64,000 nt of DNA, taken from positions 9,751,501 to 9,815,500 of the forward strand of contig NC_092576.1 in assembly GCF_037975245.1 (NCBI RefSeq), given 5' to 3'. The notes beneath the pieces are model-generated. The model was not told the origin of the DNA and made no database searches. It worked only from the letters and a program-made list of their open reading frames with translations. The first letter of the stretch is position 1; each line of letters begins with the position of its first letter. The position numbers and the translations under genes are program-made. Below, one piece after another: positions 37,456 through 50,175 of the stretch. The DNA is from Apostichopus japonicus. Its lineage: Eukaryota; Echinodermata; Holothuroidea; Aspidochirotida; Stichopodidae.

Positions 37456-39360
37456 ATGGATCAAAGACATAACTCTTGCCAAATGTCGCAGCTGGAAATA
37501 CGCAATGAAGACTAAAGAAAGGATAGTGACGTGGAATTATACTTCTGCCGAAAGATCAAACATTTCCCAAGTTTTATATACCGTACTTTGTATTTGTTAT
37601 GCAAGATCTTTAAACATGTACATACTTTATAGTCTTATGATTAACAATATACAAGAAATAGCAATAGCTTGCGGTGCTTTAGCATACATTTGGACTATTA
37701 TGGAATACCAGACGTTACTACAGTATTTGATATCACTACGGTAGGCTAAGAGGCCTAACCTTAAACCATACAACAGCAATTGTCTTTGTCATGCTGCCAA
37801 GTTTATACACATCACTAAATAGAGTGTATGTCGTCACAACAGTAGGATAACATGCCTAACCATATTTGACTTCATCAATCACTTAAGCTATTGATCTGTA
37901 TCAACAATTGTGTTTGGTATATTGCTAAGATTATCAATAATATCAGGCATATGAAATATCCATCTGGTTTGGTCAATATAATACAGTGCTGTCATACATA
38001 CGGATGATTGTCAATATACAATCGATTGATCAATATCGTATTTAATGTGATCATACTGATCAGTAGTTGAAGACATCACTCGAAGCAATATATCGATCTA
38101 TCGATTGCAGTAAGTTGATGCCCCTTATCAATCGCTATCTTAAAACTGCAGATTATTTCCACTCGTTATCGATGAGGATACTATTACAACAACGCCGCTA
38201 CCATCAACACCAACAACAACAACATCAACTATAAACAACAACAAAAAACAAATCACATGCGAATCTCACGTTATTCATGAAAATTTGAGGTATCTTAGTT
38301 AAAATTCACTCTTTTAGTTTTTGAACACGTTATGTCTAATGACGCAAACTGGATTTACAGAAAGCGCGAAAATTAAGCGCAAACATTCGCGTTCAGTTAT
38401 TTAAAAAACTTAGAACCTCATTAAGGTATGTCTAGCTTTATATAGAATGTGTGAAACAATATAAAGTACTTGTATTTGTAAGTATTCCTAGCTATAACAC
38501 ACTCATGCGCAGTGCACGCCATGATACGTAATGACTGTATCACTTGAGTCAATCTGAACTACGCATGCGCAATGCAAATGAAACTGGATATATATGGTCA
38601 CAATTTTGACAGAACAGTCTTCTCTTATCAGCTGCAGCTGAGGGGCACAACTACTTATAATTCTAGGGAGGGGGGAGGGTGTCGGGTGGCGGAGGGGGCA
38701 CACCTTCCACGCATTGTCATACTGTACAAAATATTGCACCATTTTGAAACTTAGCACGCTCTATATTTTCTTTAAAACTCGCGAAGAAGCCTCATTGACG
38801 TATCAAAGATTTTACCAAAGGAAAAATGCGTAGAGAATTATAATATATGAAGGTTATACGAACAGCTTAAAAGATGTTAACAATAACCTGATACTCATGT
38901 AAATAATAATAAGAAGAGTTTGAATTATACAATACTATATACAAGATATGTAAACATAATATACAGGCCTACATACAATAAGGGTTACCTACGAAAACAA
39001 AAAATGAAATTCCAAATTCAACAAGTTTCTAGATGATACACATTGATAAACACATTGATATATCAATTCACAAATTCATAATTTCATATTTATGAGATGT
39101 AAAATTAATACAAAAACTATTAAATTGATCAAATTGAAGATTTATTGTCTTGTACTCATGGCAGAAGCTTCCACACATGACCTTATACCACAATGAAGTC
39201 CTGGCCACCATATAACGTGTGACACCCACACCAAAAGTGTGTACAATTCAAACAGTATACCTCCAATACATTGCGACCAAACACACAAATATGTACAAGT
39301 TACCCCCACAGGTAAAGATTTATTCTACTGTGTATGTAAAATAATATAATATTCTAATGT
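37456..39360. other. region downstream of gene 2, no gene supported
   Basis: AT-rich, with degenerate TATCAAT/ATCGATT strings at 37900-38110. I did not find a convincing polyadenylation signal for gene 2 close to its stop. Confidence 0.35.
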
Positions 39361-39700
39361 GTATATAATTATTATTATTATTACTATTATTATTATTTGT
39401 TTCATCACATAGTATAACAAGGTGAACAAGACAATATAACTGCAAATAAGTAAAAAATGTGAAAGGAAGTAAACCAAGAAACCCTTTTGGGCTTAATCGA
39501 ATAGAGTACTCCCATCAAAGAAAATAGATAACAATTAACACCTATAAAAGAACTACCCCCCCCCCCAAAAAAAATAGATAACCTTAACAGAGATGAAGTG
39601 CTTTGCCCTAAGAACAAAACATAATGATCTGACCAGGATTCGAACCTAGACTGTCCATTACCTTCATCATTTTACTACAACACTCTCAGAGTTTCTTCAT
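39361..39700 (-). mobile_element. tRNA-derived SINE
   Basis: On the minus strand a tRNA-like head is followed by a body and an A/T tail. TAGGTTCGAATCCTGG (plus strand near 39630-39645) is a perfect RNA polymerase III B box, and TGTTGTAGTAAAATGATG (near 39665-39683) is an A-box-like region at suitable spacing. The body includes GGGCAAAGCACTTCATCTC, a phrase typical of tRNA SINEs, and the 3' end is an (AAT)n tail at 39366-39400. Confidence 0.75.
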
Positions 39701-39885
39701 TTGATGTTAACGCTATCCATTGCGTATAGTAATATGTGTGATATTATATATTAGGATATCAAATCATATCTCTTTACCTATGCAACAACGTAGCTAGCGC
39801 CATCAAAACAATGTTAGGCCGAACTATGTGCCCGGGACAGGGCGGGTGGTAAATATAAGCTGTAATTCAATTCTGCTGTATAGAC

Positions 39886-40176
39886 CCAACTATAGCACGC
39901 TGTCATGGAAAAGTTTCTAGAGATTACGTAATCGACTTGGTCGTAAAATGTTCTCTTTTACCAAGTAGCCTGCAATGCCTGCAACATATGGTTTCTTGTA
40001 TGAGGGTCTTTGTGTGATCGCTGTAGACATGAACATACATCCACACAGTGTTTACACTAAAGAGCCTAATGGTGTTAAGAAGCTATGCAGGCTAATTGTA
40101 AAGCCTGGGGTCGATTTACGACCGTGGCAGGTCGATTACGTAACCAACTTTCCTAGCTATAGCTTGCTATAACTGG
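39886..40176. mobile_element. MITE-like element with long imperfect inverted ends
   Basis: CCAACTATAGCACGCTG followed by AGATTACGTAATCGACTTGG and TCGTAAA at 39888-39950 is mirrored by TTTACGACC, GGTCGATTACGTAACC and GCTATAACTGG at 40115-40173. The arms are about 55-60 bp with small gaps. No coding frame of note. Confidence 0.55.
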
Positions 40177-41815
40177 AGCCAATAAAGTAGATTTTTAAAT
40201 TGCTTAACAGACAAGAAAGTTTGTTTCTTGGAAAATCTGTTAAAGATACAAAAAAATATATATATTACAAAAATATAAAAAAAAAACGCATGAAATTTTG
40301 ATTTATTTGTTCATAGATATATTAGTTACCTATGCAAACACGAAAGGTGAAAAAAGTGAATATGAATCTCCAAATCGATCGACCTTAGCTTTGTTGATAG
40401 TAATTATTGATTCCTTTGTTAATTATTATTATTATTTTGAAATTTATATTTGCTTTTGTTCTAGAGATAATTAAACGGTTGTGTAGTAAAGTTATTTTTC
40501 ATCTCCATTGTCTGTACGTTTTATAATAATAGTTTCTTGAATGAAACATACCAAATGTCATTGTATTAATTTGCAACCTAGCTGGGACGGGGAAAGTGCA
40601 GGCTTCGGCCGTATCCTTTTCTATGGGATGCTACGTTTATTAGGAAATGAACATTGTCGGGGGGGGGGGGGAGGGAGGGAACGATCAGTTTGGTATAATC
40701 AAAAGGTGAACTAAAATGAAAAATAGTAGTTTCTTTTTCAACAATATGAAATTGTTTATGATTTTTGAAGACGTCAGTCCTGTGACGTCCTCCTCAGCAA
40801 GGAAAAAAATTCTCACCAGGGAAAGGGAAAATGAGGGAGAATAGGAAAGGGGGCGGTGGTGGGTGGGAGGTGGGCTTGCGTATGATCAGTCTCCTCCTCT
40901 GTGTACGGTTCTAAATAGTTATAAGTATAGCATGTATTTTGCAAGTTTATCAGTAACAATTCATTTTACACGGGACCTCGGGGTGCCTTCATATGATATT
41001 ACCCTACCTAGGCTACTTTCTTCACACCCACCCCCCAAGTTCATCATCTTTGCCTCCAACCTTTTCAGGGTTGCTCAAAATAGCTAGAAGTTAAACAGAC
41101 TTCTTTAAATCTGATTCCTTTTATCAAATGCATACGATCTTGGTACTTCTACTTCCCACCAGTTCATATGTTGGACTCAACACCTTTAAATATATTTTGA
41201 TAAATTACCTTGTTAATCCACTTTTACTCTATTTCCATGTTTTTTTGGGGGGGGGTGGGGGGTAGGGGAGTGGGCTGGAGGGGACTCTTTGATATGCTGG
41301 GGGGAGGGGCTTATGATAAAAATTCCCGGTGACAATTTATATACCAATCCACCCCTGCCATCTTGACACCCCAGTTGCAACATTTGAAGAATCTTATAAA
41401 TTCTGCTCACAAAATTAAAACACGTGTAATGGCGCCCTCTAAACCTCAAAAGAAAACGATCTTGCTTATAGGTATCGCACCACATTTATAGTAGTGTACG
41501 TCCGCCTGAGAGCATAACCGAAAAATGATCCTAACGCTATCTACTGTATCGAATTTTTTATATGCAAATTCGAGAGGAAAGACTCATTTTGTCAAGTGCT
41601 ATAAGCGCACTTGATATACTGTGTTGTGTTTTTAACCAAAAAAAAAAAAAAAAACATATTGCTACTTTACTTTTGTTATTATAAACTATTATTGTCATAA
41701 CTCTGAATTGGAATTTCATGCCATCGCAAAAAGAAATAGCGAATTTACTAAATCTTTTGGCAGATAAACCGAATTATTATACAAAACAATTGATTGCAGC
41801 ACATCTCGCCGGTTC
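40177..41815. other. intergenic, no gene supported
   Basis: AT-rich, with G-runs near 40659-40670 and 41246-41256 and an A run at 41637-41654. No supported exon. Confidence 0.35.
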
Positions 41816-42167
41816 TGGGGCTGAAGACTGATGGCCGGCCTTGGGGAGGGGTACAAGGGAAGGGGGTGTCCCCCTCCCCTTTGGATTTTTTTTGCATTTC
41901 CAGGTGTCCTCAGATGCAATTTGGTGCAATATAGCACACTTCAACCCACCCACTCCATTTTGTATGTAATTTTGCATTTTCACCTGGCCTTAGATGCAAT
42001 TTGGTGCTCCAAATGAGATTTTTTTCTCATTTGGAAATGAAAAAGGGTTTTTCTGACTTGCGAAGCGGGGGCGGGGGGGGGGGCGGTATGATACTTCCGC
42101 CCCTCCATATTTTTCACTGTGGGGGGGGGGGGCTGGCGCCCCCAGCCCCCCGGTTCCTACGCCCTTG
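41816..42167 (+). mobile_element. hAT-like element, family E, copy 1 (left end missing)
   Basis: From GGCTGAAGACTGATGGCCGG to GGTTCCTACGCCCTTG it matches 58337-58695 and 60769-61087. The CAGTGGCGTAGG left end of those copies is absent here, so this copy is truncated. Confidence 0.8.
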
Positions 42168-42254
42168 AATATAAAGAAACTACAGAGGAAATTGATCACG
42201 ATATTTTCAGCACAGTGAATTTGGTAATCACTACGGTGACTTGAAAGGGACATA

Positions 42255-42345
42255 GGAAACATTTTTTGAGTTTTTACCTAAAAATTTTGAGTTTCCATCT
42301 AAAAAATTGGAGTTTTTATCTAAAAGTTTTGACTTGTTCTTTTGG
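42255..42345. repeat. short tandem repeat related to the 9095-9266 core
   Basis: About four units of the type TTTTGAGTTTTTACCTAAAA, similar to the core of the MITE at 9095-9266. Confidence 0.6.
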
Positions 42346-42583
42346 ACCTCATAAGTCAACATTTTGAATTTTGCCTTACACAAAAGTCTGTTCAAAGTAT
42401 CTCTTTCGAGATCCGGCTTTAGGAATCACAAATGACTTCGAGTTGGTTAGAATCATATTTGATCTCTAGGGTAAGGCAAATTTGTCACCAAAACAGAACT
42501 AGAATTGTTCGATACAGGTGACAAACGCCTACAGTGGAATTACGACCTTCCTTACCGGTTTCGAACCTCTGGACATACAATCA

Positions 42584-42715
42584 GCGTCCATAGCCTAGTG
42601 GTTAGGGTGTCCGCATAAAAAAGCGGGAGGCCCGGGTTCGAATCCCGGTGGAGGCTGGAAGTTTTTCACTGTTCTGGATTTTATCTATGAATATATCTTT
42701 ATCTCTATATATATA
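42584..42715 (+). mobile_element. tRNA-like SINE head (tRNA pseudogene)
   Basis: 42584-42655 folds as a tRNA-like unit. The acceptor arms GCGTCCA and TGGAGGC pair at 6 of 7 positions, the A box is TAGCCTAGTGGTTAGGG, the anticodon stem is CCGC/GCGG, and the T arm CCGGGTTCGAATCCCGG is perfect with a canonical B box. The anticodon loop is ATAAAAAA (8 nt, would-be AAA), the D stem has a G-G mismatch, and no intact discriminator/CCA context is seen. These defects, plus the trailing GGAAGTTTTTCACTGTTCTG, point to a SINE head or pseudogene rather than a working tRNA. Confidence 0.7.
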
Positions 42716-43310
42716 AAGTATTGTTTTGTCTCCCCCTCCCCCCCCCCTCCCTGTACAAAGAGAGCTGTCCAGCCCCATGCCGAGAAGGAACTGTTGCTTT
42801 GTTTGTTATTACTGTGACTATAACGTGTCGTGAGTAAATAAAAAGAATAACCTTGAAGGAAAACACAAAAGACTAGACTGAAAAAAGAGAGACAATAATA
42901 AAACGGGACAAGATGAAACCGCGGAGAGACGCCTCCCTCCCTCGCTCCCCACCCCCCACATTTCACATTTTTGTCACATCTGGAAGATATTATTTGTCAG
43001 TTGTTGACAAGTAATATTGGCGAATGTTATGATGCTCCTGTTGGGAATACAAACTTCTTCGATGTAACAAGGCCGTCCCTACCCTCTAGTCCCCCACCCC
43101 ATATTGTATAATTATGTACCCCTACCTAGGAAATATGCATAAGAGAAAAAACCAAGAGAAAGATTGTAAATGGCACTATTACGTCACAAATGTACAAAAT
43201 GACAGCTCCTAGATACGACATTTAAACCTATATAGTATATAACTCCTAAGTGAAGCGAGACTTTTTCTTAGTTGTTTGGAGTAGTTTTCCTTCACAAAAA
43301 CTAAAAATAT

Positions 43311-43350
43311 ACCTAAGATGGAGGTGGTTGCAACCACCTCCAGCTTAGGT
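43311..43350. repeat. 40-bp near-perfect palindrome
   Basis: ACCTAAGATGGAGGTGGTTG is followed with no spacer by CAACCACCTCCAGCTTAGGT. Only one position of the 20-bp arm mismatches. Confidence 0.95.
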
Positions 43351-43575
43351 GTGTCTCCTGCAATACAACCGGAGTGATTTGCGTGTGTGTCGCAAACTCT
43401 GAATCGAAAGGCAAGGTCATGATATATTGAATAATAAAAATTATATTTAAAACATTTTAAGTTTGTTCTCTATGCAGTTGTAAAGACAAAGGATGAAGAG
43501 AGTTTCAGCCCAATTGGCATGATGAGACCATTGGATTCTACTTTTAAATGAAGAAAAAAAGTTTAAAAAAAAATA

Positions 43576-43578
43576 AAC

Positions 43579-43669
<91 letters not shown>

Positions 43670-43733
43670 TAAATAAATATATATATATATATAAATTGAT
43701 ATATAAATTAATATATATATATATATATATATT
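43576..43733. repeat. long (TA)n microsatellite
   Basis: About 155 bp of TA with occasional AAAT interruptions. Confidence 0.95.
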
Positions 43734-44522
43734 ATGCATATTTGGCTTTTATGTTTACCTAAAAGGTTAAGTACAGAAACTAAAAGCGATTTTTTCATAA
43801 TTTAATCATTTTGATCACAGGAATACTCTTTCAAGGCCAATAAATACAGCAAACATGGTGTAATTGAACCTTGGTTCTTGATATCTGAAGCCGAGTTTCA
43901 TGAAACTATTTATCGGAACGATTATATTTAGTCTGCCAACATTTCGTCAGGTGGTGCTGGAAGCAGAGTACGGGAGAGGGGGGGGGGGTTCCCAAGGGCC
44001 AGGCTTCTTTTCAACACTCTAAAAGGTCCCGGACTTTGTTGACTATAGGCCAATAGCATTGGCTGATTCAGTGTTGAAAAGAACGGCACGCATAAGATGT
44101 ATTAACCTTTTTTTCGCTACTATAAAAGCTTTTAGCATTATTTCAGGACAAGACAAAGATAATTAAACGTAGTAAAACTTCAAGTGTACTGAGTACCTTA
44201 CTTCCCTACCCTACTACCCCCTCCCCCAATCCCCACCAAAAGTGACACGTAGAATTTCAAGGCCACATGTGCGAAAGCAAACACAGTTTTATACAGTGCA
44301 GCACTGAGCGGTTACTCAACATATCATAATTAACACCGAGAAAGCCCGCGTTTTGGAAATATCATTGAAAAAAACTGCAGACTTTTCTTTTGTTATAAAC
44401 TTATAGTTCGACAACACCCGCTGCGACTGAACCTTGCACTCTTCCCATTTATGCCGTTAGCACCGTGTGGCAAAATCCCTCTTTTGTTATTTAAATAGTT
44501 CTTTATTATTTAAATTGTCAGA

Positions 44523-44710
44523 CCAATCATATCGACCGTTTATATACGTCTGAGTGAACAAACAGACTGCACACCGTTACACTTACATAGTAATACACAC
44601 TGTAGCACACTGCGCTGTAAAGTACTGGCTCTTTTTTGCACACATAACTCAAGGCGTTGTTCTATAGGCATTATAAGGAAGTGTATAAAAATCTCGTGCG
44701 CGTGTGTGCA
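44523..44710 (+). promoter_or_regulatory. putative promoter of the ZIP gene: CCAAT, three MRE cores, TATA-like box
   Basis: CCAAT is at 44523-44527. TGCACAC, which fits the metal-response-element core TGCRCNC, is at 44568-44574 and 44637-44643, and on the minus strand at 44704-44710. TATAAAA is at 44684-44690, 68 bp before the start codon. MREs are bound by the zinc sensor MTF-1 and control zinc-homeostasis genes in animals. The third site overlaps a GTGTGT string and could be chance. No transcript data support the start site. Confidence 0.45.
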
Positions 44711-44757
44711 TGCTAACCACAGAGATTTTTTTGGCCGTCTAGAAAAGTTTAATCATC

Positions 44758-47700
44758 ATGAGGGTCGTGCGCAGTATTACCATATTTCTTTTTACATTAA
44801 TCCTGATTCCTCGCGATGGATTTTCGGAACATTCCGACCACGCCCATGATCACCACGAGGAGGAAGACGAGGGTGGAGAGCACCACGTAGAAGAGCAAGA
44901 TCCTTTCTCGTCCGTCAACAAATTTCTCCTCGAAAACGAATTGAAAGAACTGCAAAACGGCCAGGAACATGAAGAAATCAGCTATGATAAAACGAGAGCA
45001 ATCGTCGACATTTTGTTGCATCGCTTTGACTGCTCCGAAAGACTTGAAGGTGAAGAAGAAGAATGTGAAAAGGTAAGGGTTCAGAAAAAAAGAGGGAAAA
45101 AAGGCACTTACATTGCTCATATTTAAGTGATTTTATGGTAACTTGCATAGGCAGGTGGTGGTGTGTTCTGTGAGCCGGGAGGGCGATGTTTCCCCAGCAA
45201 ACACAAAACGTTACCATAACATTTTTAAAAGAGCCTCTAAAATATGTTTTTATAGCGCTAAATGTGGTGTTATAAAAACGTCGGCATAACGTTTTTATGA
45301 TATATTAATGTTATATTAATGTTTTAACGAAAAAAATGTTTTGAAATAATAGCCTGAAAACGTTTTCGGGACATATTTATTACACCACAATTAACGTTAT
45401 CAAAACAAAAGACGAAACGTTTTAAGCACGTTTTTGTGTTTGCTGGGAATATGGGAGGGGTGGGGGTGTAGGGGGGGATGTGGGCGGCTTTTGATCTTCG
45501 CGTGGCTATCCATATGAACGATTAGGTAAAAAGACAATGAGAAGAAAACTATGACATGGTTTCTAAAATGCAGCCGATTCTCTAGGCTTATAAACGGTTA
45601 AAACTGGTAAAGGTGAGTACCGGTTAATCAGTTAAAAACTGATGTGTGTTGTAATTTCTTAACATGTGGTACGTTTATGACCAGTTGCTACTGAGAAGGA
45701 CTGACAAACAGAAAAAAAAATACTAAACATACAATACTATACATGGCCATAATGATTGACTGGACTAACGAGACTAGTTTAAACATTTTCGCCAATCATT
45801 TCGTTCCGCACATTTTAAGCGAAAACGGATGACACTTTACTACAAAATGCTTAAAAACTGCAATTTGAACCATCTTTACAAGGTATACTAACTAGTCAAA
45901 CATAGGGACAGTTGTTTAGACTCCTAACAAGTTATTAGTTTAAACAGGGAGTTGCTATGGAACAACTCCCTGGTTTAAACAGCCTTTGAGTATACTAATG
46001 AATTCGTCTGTTAAATTTTTTTTTTCAACAGTATAGCATCTGCTGACTGGACTAACATGTGCTACGGTGTTATAACACACTTCAGTTTTCACTGATTAAC
46101 GATTGTCTCCTATTCACACTATACAAACTGATCAAGCCATGTATATTGGGTACTAAAATTTGATTACTTACCGTCTTATCTCTATCTAATATATGAACAG
46201 GAGGTATATGGGCTCGATAAAATTGTTCGGAATTGGTAATCAAATACAATATAAAAGTCTAACTTAACTTATTTCTGTGTTAGCAAATTGCGCCGAAAAG
46301 GCACCTATAGGCTAAGTAGAATGGCATCATTGAAAGTTAAAATATACATCGTCAACTCTTGTCTTGCACTACTGTATGCACAAATGAAAGCAAATCCGAT
46401 CCACATATATAGCAAATGCTTTTTAATATTGATAAATGCAAGGTGATGCATATTGGAAGTAGAAGGGAATTAGTTATGGCCTGATGATTGGGGGTGAGTG
46501 GGAGTGGGGGGGGGGGGGGTGTAGTGGCTGGAAATCCAAGTGGATGGGTTTTGAAGCCAGGAAATTCCCTGCTACCTTGTATTTACCCCCGCCCGCCCCC
46601 GCGCTACTCGTCAACGATACAGTCAGTTAGACCCCCCATCTTTCGCGACTGCACTTTTGTTCCGAACTTTTTTCGATACATTTTTAGCCACTGGCCCTCA
46701 CTTCGCAAACTTTTTAGCACCCCCCCAGCCACCCCGACCAACTATTTTTGTGAAAATTCTGGCAATATGCTGACAACTATTCGGGCACCTACTGAAAGAA
46801 AGATAATTTGCAATGTGTTTTTCAATGGCTGAACTTATATAATTATTACCATTAACATTGTAACGAATTCCCCAATAATAATAACCAATATGGAAGGATA
46901 ATAACACGAATGACGATTGTATGCTATTGGCATGCGATGTAATAAACGATGCAAGCCTATATGATATGCACATTAACATCGTAACATGCGGAACGCGCGA
47001 AAAATGTTGGTTATATTTTTCGGGCAAGTCGTTACAGCCACCCCCTCCCCCCAAATCAAATTGGGCCCCTACGCCAATGACGGTAGTTGTATTAGGCATT
47101 TGTTTTGGAGTATTCAAAATCATACGAAGTTTTGTATGGTGGAGTATAAGAATCGCGAGATACAATTTCTCAAAGTGGCAAGGAAAACGTTATAAATATG
47201 ATTGATTGAAGGTCAATTTTGACCGAAATTTTTAGGTCATTCACAATCACAGGAATATATGAATAGGCCTAGATAAACTAGAGTCGGACAGTCTGAAATT
47301 CCGACTGTCGCACTCCAATTTTCCAACTATCGTCAGTTTTACCAAGTTTGGGGGTGAGACACCCCCCCCCCTTCTAGCGACGTCCCTGACTGGTAGTAGT
47401 CACCTATAGTATACCTACAATCTTAATGGTGTGGAGTTACAGGAGGTCTTTGTTGAAAGAGACCTAGGTATCTACATTGACTCATCTCTGCAACCTTCTA
47501 TAAACATTGTCTCGAAGCTGCTAACAGAGATAATAGGTTTTAGGTATGATCAAGAGGAACTTCAGTTTTCTGAGAAAAAGGATAATAGTTGTTAGGCATT
47601 ATAAGCAGTTGGTCAGGCCTCATCTGGAGTATGCTATTCAGGCTTGGAACCTATATTTTGCTTAAGATAAGGAAGTACCTCGAAAAGGTCCAGTGGAGGG

Positions 47701-50097
47701 CTATACTAGGATGATTAGTTCCTTAAAGGGTGTCCCTTATTACTGTTGAATCTCACCACTCTGGAGCTTAGGAGGTTACGTGGTGACTTGATTCAGGTTT
47801 TCAAGATTGTGTATTATGATTTTGACAATTTATCTTTCACTGGCCTTTTCATGTTTGCTAAGAGTAATTCTATACCATAGGTCATTGTCTTAAACTCCAA
47901 AAGTCACAAATTAGGATTAATATTCGGCATAACTTTTTTTTCTAATAGGGCTGTGAATGAGTGGAACGGTTTGCCCGAGAAAGTTGTACTTGCAAGTATA
48001 GTGTGAATTTAAGAATGTGGGTTTAAGAATGCTTTGGACAAGCACTTTTAGCATTGTAATCGGGTCTGAGTGTTTGTGTCTTCAGTTTTTTCTTCTCTCC
48101 TTTTGGGTTCTTGAAGGGGACTTGAGTGTCCCTCATGATCTCTTTTTTCTAATAAACTAAAACGAAATTATTTCCAAATACTTTTAGTTTATTTTCTATT
48201 ACCGATATTTAAATTAGTGGCTTTCATGATCTGTGATCCAAAAAATAAAAAATAGAAGCGAAAAGAGAGAAAGAAATCAGAAGAAGAAGAAAAACAAACA
48301 CCCAGTGGCGGAGCGTCCATACAGTCAGGGGAGGGGGGGGGGCGGATGCCCCCCTGACGGACTCAAATGGACTGCTGACGCCCTTTTCAGCTTTTTACCA
48401 TGCACTTTTTACTTATTCGCGATTAGTTACTTTTTTATTGCGCTCTCATCTACCTATTGACATTTGTCACATTTTGTTGGCGATGACACCTATTTATTCT
48501 TCGTTTATTTGCAAATTAGCAAGGCCAGGAAAGGGTCATTTCCGGCGATCTAGGAAGTATCTTTACTCAAAAAATTTCTGTACGCTCCGCGCCAACCTGT
48601 GGTGGCGCTCCGCTTAGATAGTGTCGAAAGCGCCCCCTTGACCAATCTCGCCCCCCTTGACCAATACCCCTAGCTCCGCCGCTGCAAACACCCCACTAGT
48701 AACCCCGTTTCAGTAGACTATTGGTATATGTACTATAACGTATTGTGCCGCATCATCATTTCCTGATTGCCTTATAATAATAGTATTGACGTCATTGGTA
48801 AACTCCTGCGTAACAGCTATATGAAGAGAAATTCGACGTCTTTAGTAAAAACATAAAAGCATTCAATAGAGACCAAAGGTATATAAACTGCAAACTATAT
48901 AAGGCAATACAAAACAGATTTTAGCAAACCCGAGAAGAATATCAATAAATAGACTCTTCATGGAATTGGTCCCGGATTTTCTCTGAACAATAAAGTACTC
49001 ATTAACATAATATATATTGCCAAAGGTCCTGTCTTAGAATTTGATGAATCAGTTAGTGTGATTGTGCACTATATTGTATTAAAATGAAACCCACATTTTT
49101 CCCCCAATATGATTCATATATATACACTGCAGTGTAAATTCAAACTATTCGCGTTGGTATAGCGGTTTAGATGGTACACAAACGATGTTTGTGTTAGCTT
49201 GAATTTCCCTTGCTTGTCTTTCGTATGGAATACATTACTTATACTTACTTACCTCTGTTGTGATAACCACAATCAAGTTCAAACAGTTAAGTTTATTTGT
49301 TCAAATATATAGTAGAGTTGTTAAATGCACACAGTCGTAAATAATTACGGTTGTTTTCTTGAAATTTTTATACTTGAAAAAATGTCGTCTCTATTTTACT
49401 TTAGAAATTATTGACGTCGGTAAGTGACTTTAGTTGAAGTCATCAACCATAAACATCATGTGTATCACACTCTTATACTTTCATACAATAACAATTTCCT
49501 CCGTGAGAGTGTGAAAAAATTTGATGATTCCCTTGAGAAATAATTGTTTAGCGTTTTTGTTAAGATCGGATCCCATCAAATTTAACACGAATATAGAGTG
49601 ACAAATTGTCACTGCAGGTTTTAGAGTTAACTTCACCCGGAATCACTCTTCGTATCAGAGTGACTTTTCGTTCCTTTAAAAGAGTGTTCATCCTAGGTTT
49701 TCTCAAAGAGAAAAATTTTCAATTTTTTTTTGTGTGGAACTTGTGTACATTCCTCTAAGAGTATTTCGCTCTAAAATATCTCTCTCTAAAAAAAAAATAC
49801 AAAAGAAAGTTGGAAATAATATGTACCTTCGGTGCCATGAGCATTTATGTAAATCAGATCTAAAAAGAAAGGGTAAGTCCCTACAGGATACTGGCGAAGA
49901 ATGTTTGTATTCATACAAACAGTTCCCCAAAAAGGGTGAAACTATACAAATAAGGGTTAAAAAGAATGAATAGAAGAGTGGCCTCATAATATGTTCACAC
50001 GTATTCACACATATTATATCTGGTATATCACTGGTATATCACAATAGGTTTCTCGGTTCACCGCAGTAATGTTTGTTGTCGGCCTTCATATATTCGT

Positions 50098-50175
<78 letters not shown>

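Noticed and set aside
42584-42655. Functional tRNA gene
   Set aside because: Eight-nucleotide anticodon loop, mismatched D stem and acceptor stem, and SINE-like trailing sequence argue for a pseudogene.
44797-45120. 107-codon minus-strand open frame
   Set aside because: It is antisense to exon 1 of the ZIP gene, whose sense frame has a signal peptide, His-rich region and a matching donor.
46698-47165. 155-codon minus-strand open frame
   Set aside because: It lies across repeat family B and G/C runs; the other copy of the repeat does not keep the frame.
49150-49210. Possible tRNA-like A box (GGTATAGCGGTTTAGATGG)
   Set aside because: The downstream B-box candidate is poor and no clover-leaf folds.
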